Assembly: GCF_900099805.1 (NCBI RefSeq)
Contig: NZ_FNDR01000001.1
Coordinates: 1 to 64,000 of the forward strand
DNA from: Variovorax sp. OV700
GTDB lineage: Bacteria > Pseudomonadota > Gammaproteobacteria > Burkholderiales > Burkholderiaceae_C
Length of the DNA stretch: 64,000 nucleotides
Direction of reading: 5' to 3'
Position numbers and translations under genes: made by a program. Below, piece by piece: positions 63,857 through 64,000 of the stretch (position 1 is its first letter; each line of letters starts with the position of its first letter). The notes beneath the pieces were generated by a model. That model was not told the DNA's origin and searched no databases. It saw only the letters and a program-made list of their open reading frames with translations.

Positions 63857-64000
63857 ATGACCCAAGGCTTTCGACTTGCCGCCGCCACCGGACTCCACAA
63901 GGGAGATCGCCCCTACCAGCAGGACCAGGTCCTGATGATGAGCCATCCGCGCATGCCCGGCTGCATGCTCTGCGTCATTGCAGACGGCATGGGCGGCCGC
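63857..64000 (+). CDS. PP2C-type serine/threonine phosphatase, N-terminal part (partial at window edge)
   Basis: The last 48 codons of the window start MTQGFRLAAATGLHKGDRPY and reach VIADGMGGR. GDRPYQQDQ corresponds to the usual xxRxxNQD metal-site motif (here with Gln in place of Asn), and ADGMGG is the second PP2C motif with the metal-binding aspartate. Such phosphatases remove phosphate from Ser/Thr residues, often opposing an Hanks-type kinase. The rest lies outside the window. It is divergent from the DUF465 gene, 106 bp apart. Confidence 0.82.
   Translation, partial: MTQGFRLAAATGLHKGDRPYQQDQVLMMSHPRMPGCMLCVIADGMGGR

Overview
The window looks like chromosomal DNA of a high-GC betaproteobacterium of the Burkholderiales, most like Comamonadaceae/Variovorax. 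This rests on the uniform GC-rich third codon positions, the hfq-hflX-hflK-hflC-DUF2065-hisZ-purA and der-bamB-yfgM-hisS-ispG-rodZ-pilW-rlmN-ndk blocks, several tripartite-tricarboxylate-transporter genes and a 3-hydroxybutyrate/PHB-type cluster. I see no insertion sequence, phage, integrase or CRISPR array. The taxonomic call is inference from gene order and protein style, not from a search.

Bases 1-7230 form a periplasmic alcohol-oxidation locus: the start of an acetyl-CoA synthetase gene, a quinoprotein-associated solute-binding protein, a c-550 type cytochrome, a sigma-54 activator of the AcoR family, a Tat-exported high-potential iron-sulfur protein, a PQQ-dependent alcohol dehydrogenase and a second cytochrome c. 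The dehydrogenase has adjacent cysteines and the Asp-x-Asp pair (D318/D320) that marks lanthanide-dependent enzymes. Near-perfect -24/-12 promoters (TGGCAC(G/A)-N4-TTGC) lie upstream of both the cytochrome c-550 gene and the dehydrogenase gene, so the activator encoded between them probably controls both. Together the genes would oxidise an alcohol in the periplasm, pass electrons to cytochrome c and/or HiPIP, and activate the resulting acetate as acetyl-CoA. This is the most interesting system in the window.

Bases 7290-40000 are mixed metabolic and accessory genes: a tRNA-Arg(UCU), a D-threonine aldolase/D-serine dehydratase-like PLP enzyme, a crotonase, a PhoX-type phosphatase, a DUF488 protein, a GST, a 2,4-dienoyl-CoA-reductase-like SDR divergent from a short CoA-transferase, a cold-shock/DUF1294 fusion, a tautomerase, a YgiQ-like radical SAM protein divergent from a MarR-GNAT fusion regulator with its own palindrome, and a patatin - 3-hydroxybutyrate dehydrogenase - TctCBA run. 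Further on are DUF924, YihY, a split chromate transporter with an aldo/keto reductase, a GNAT/XRE-cupin divergent pair, RlmB, an ABC ATPase divergent from a TesA-like esterase, a PLP transsulfuration enzyme and a VOC protein.

Bases 40000-64000 are mostly housekeeping genes on the minus strand: purine synthesis (purA plus a phosphoribosyltransferase), histidine synthesis (hisZ), protease control (hflKC), GTPases (hflX, der), RNA chaperone (hfq), outer-membrane assembly (bamB, bamD), tRNA charging (hisS), isoprenoids (ispG), cell shape (rodZ), type IV pili (pilW), rRNA modification (rlmN, rluB, rluD), ndk, scpB and a DinG/YoaA-type helicase. Many pairs overlap by 4 bp (ATGA/GTGA), and non-ATG starts are frequent (hfq, ispG, rluD, dinG, hflX, DUF2065, DUF465). 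The window ends inside a PP2C-type phosphatase gene.
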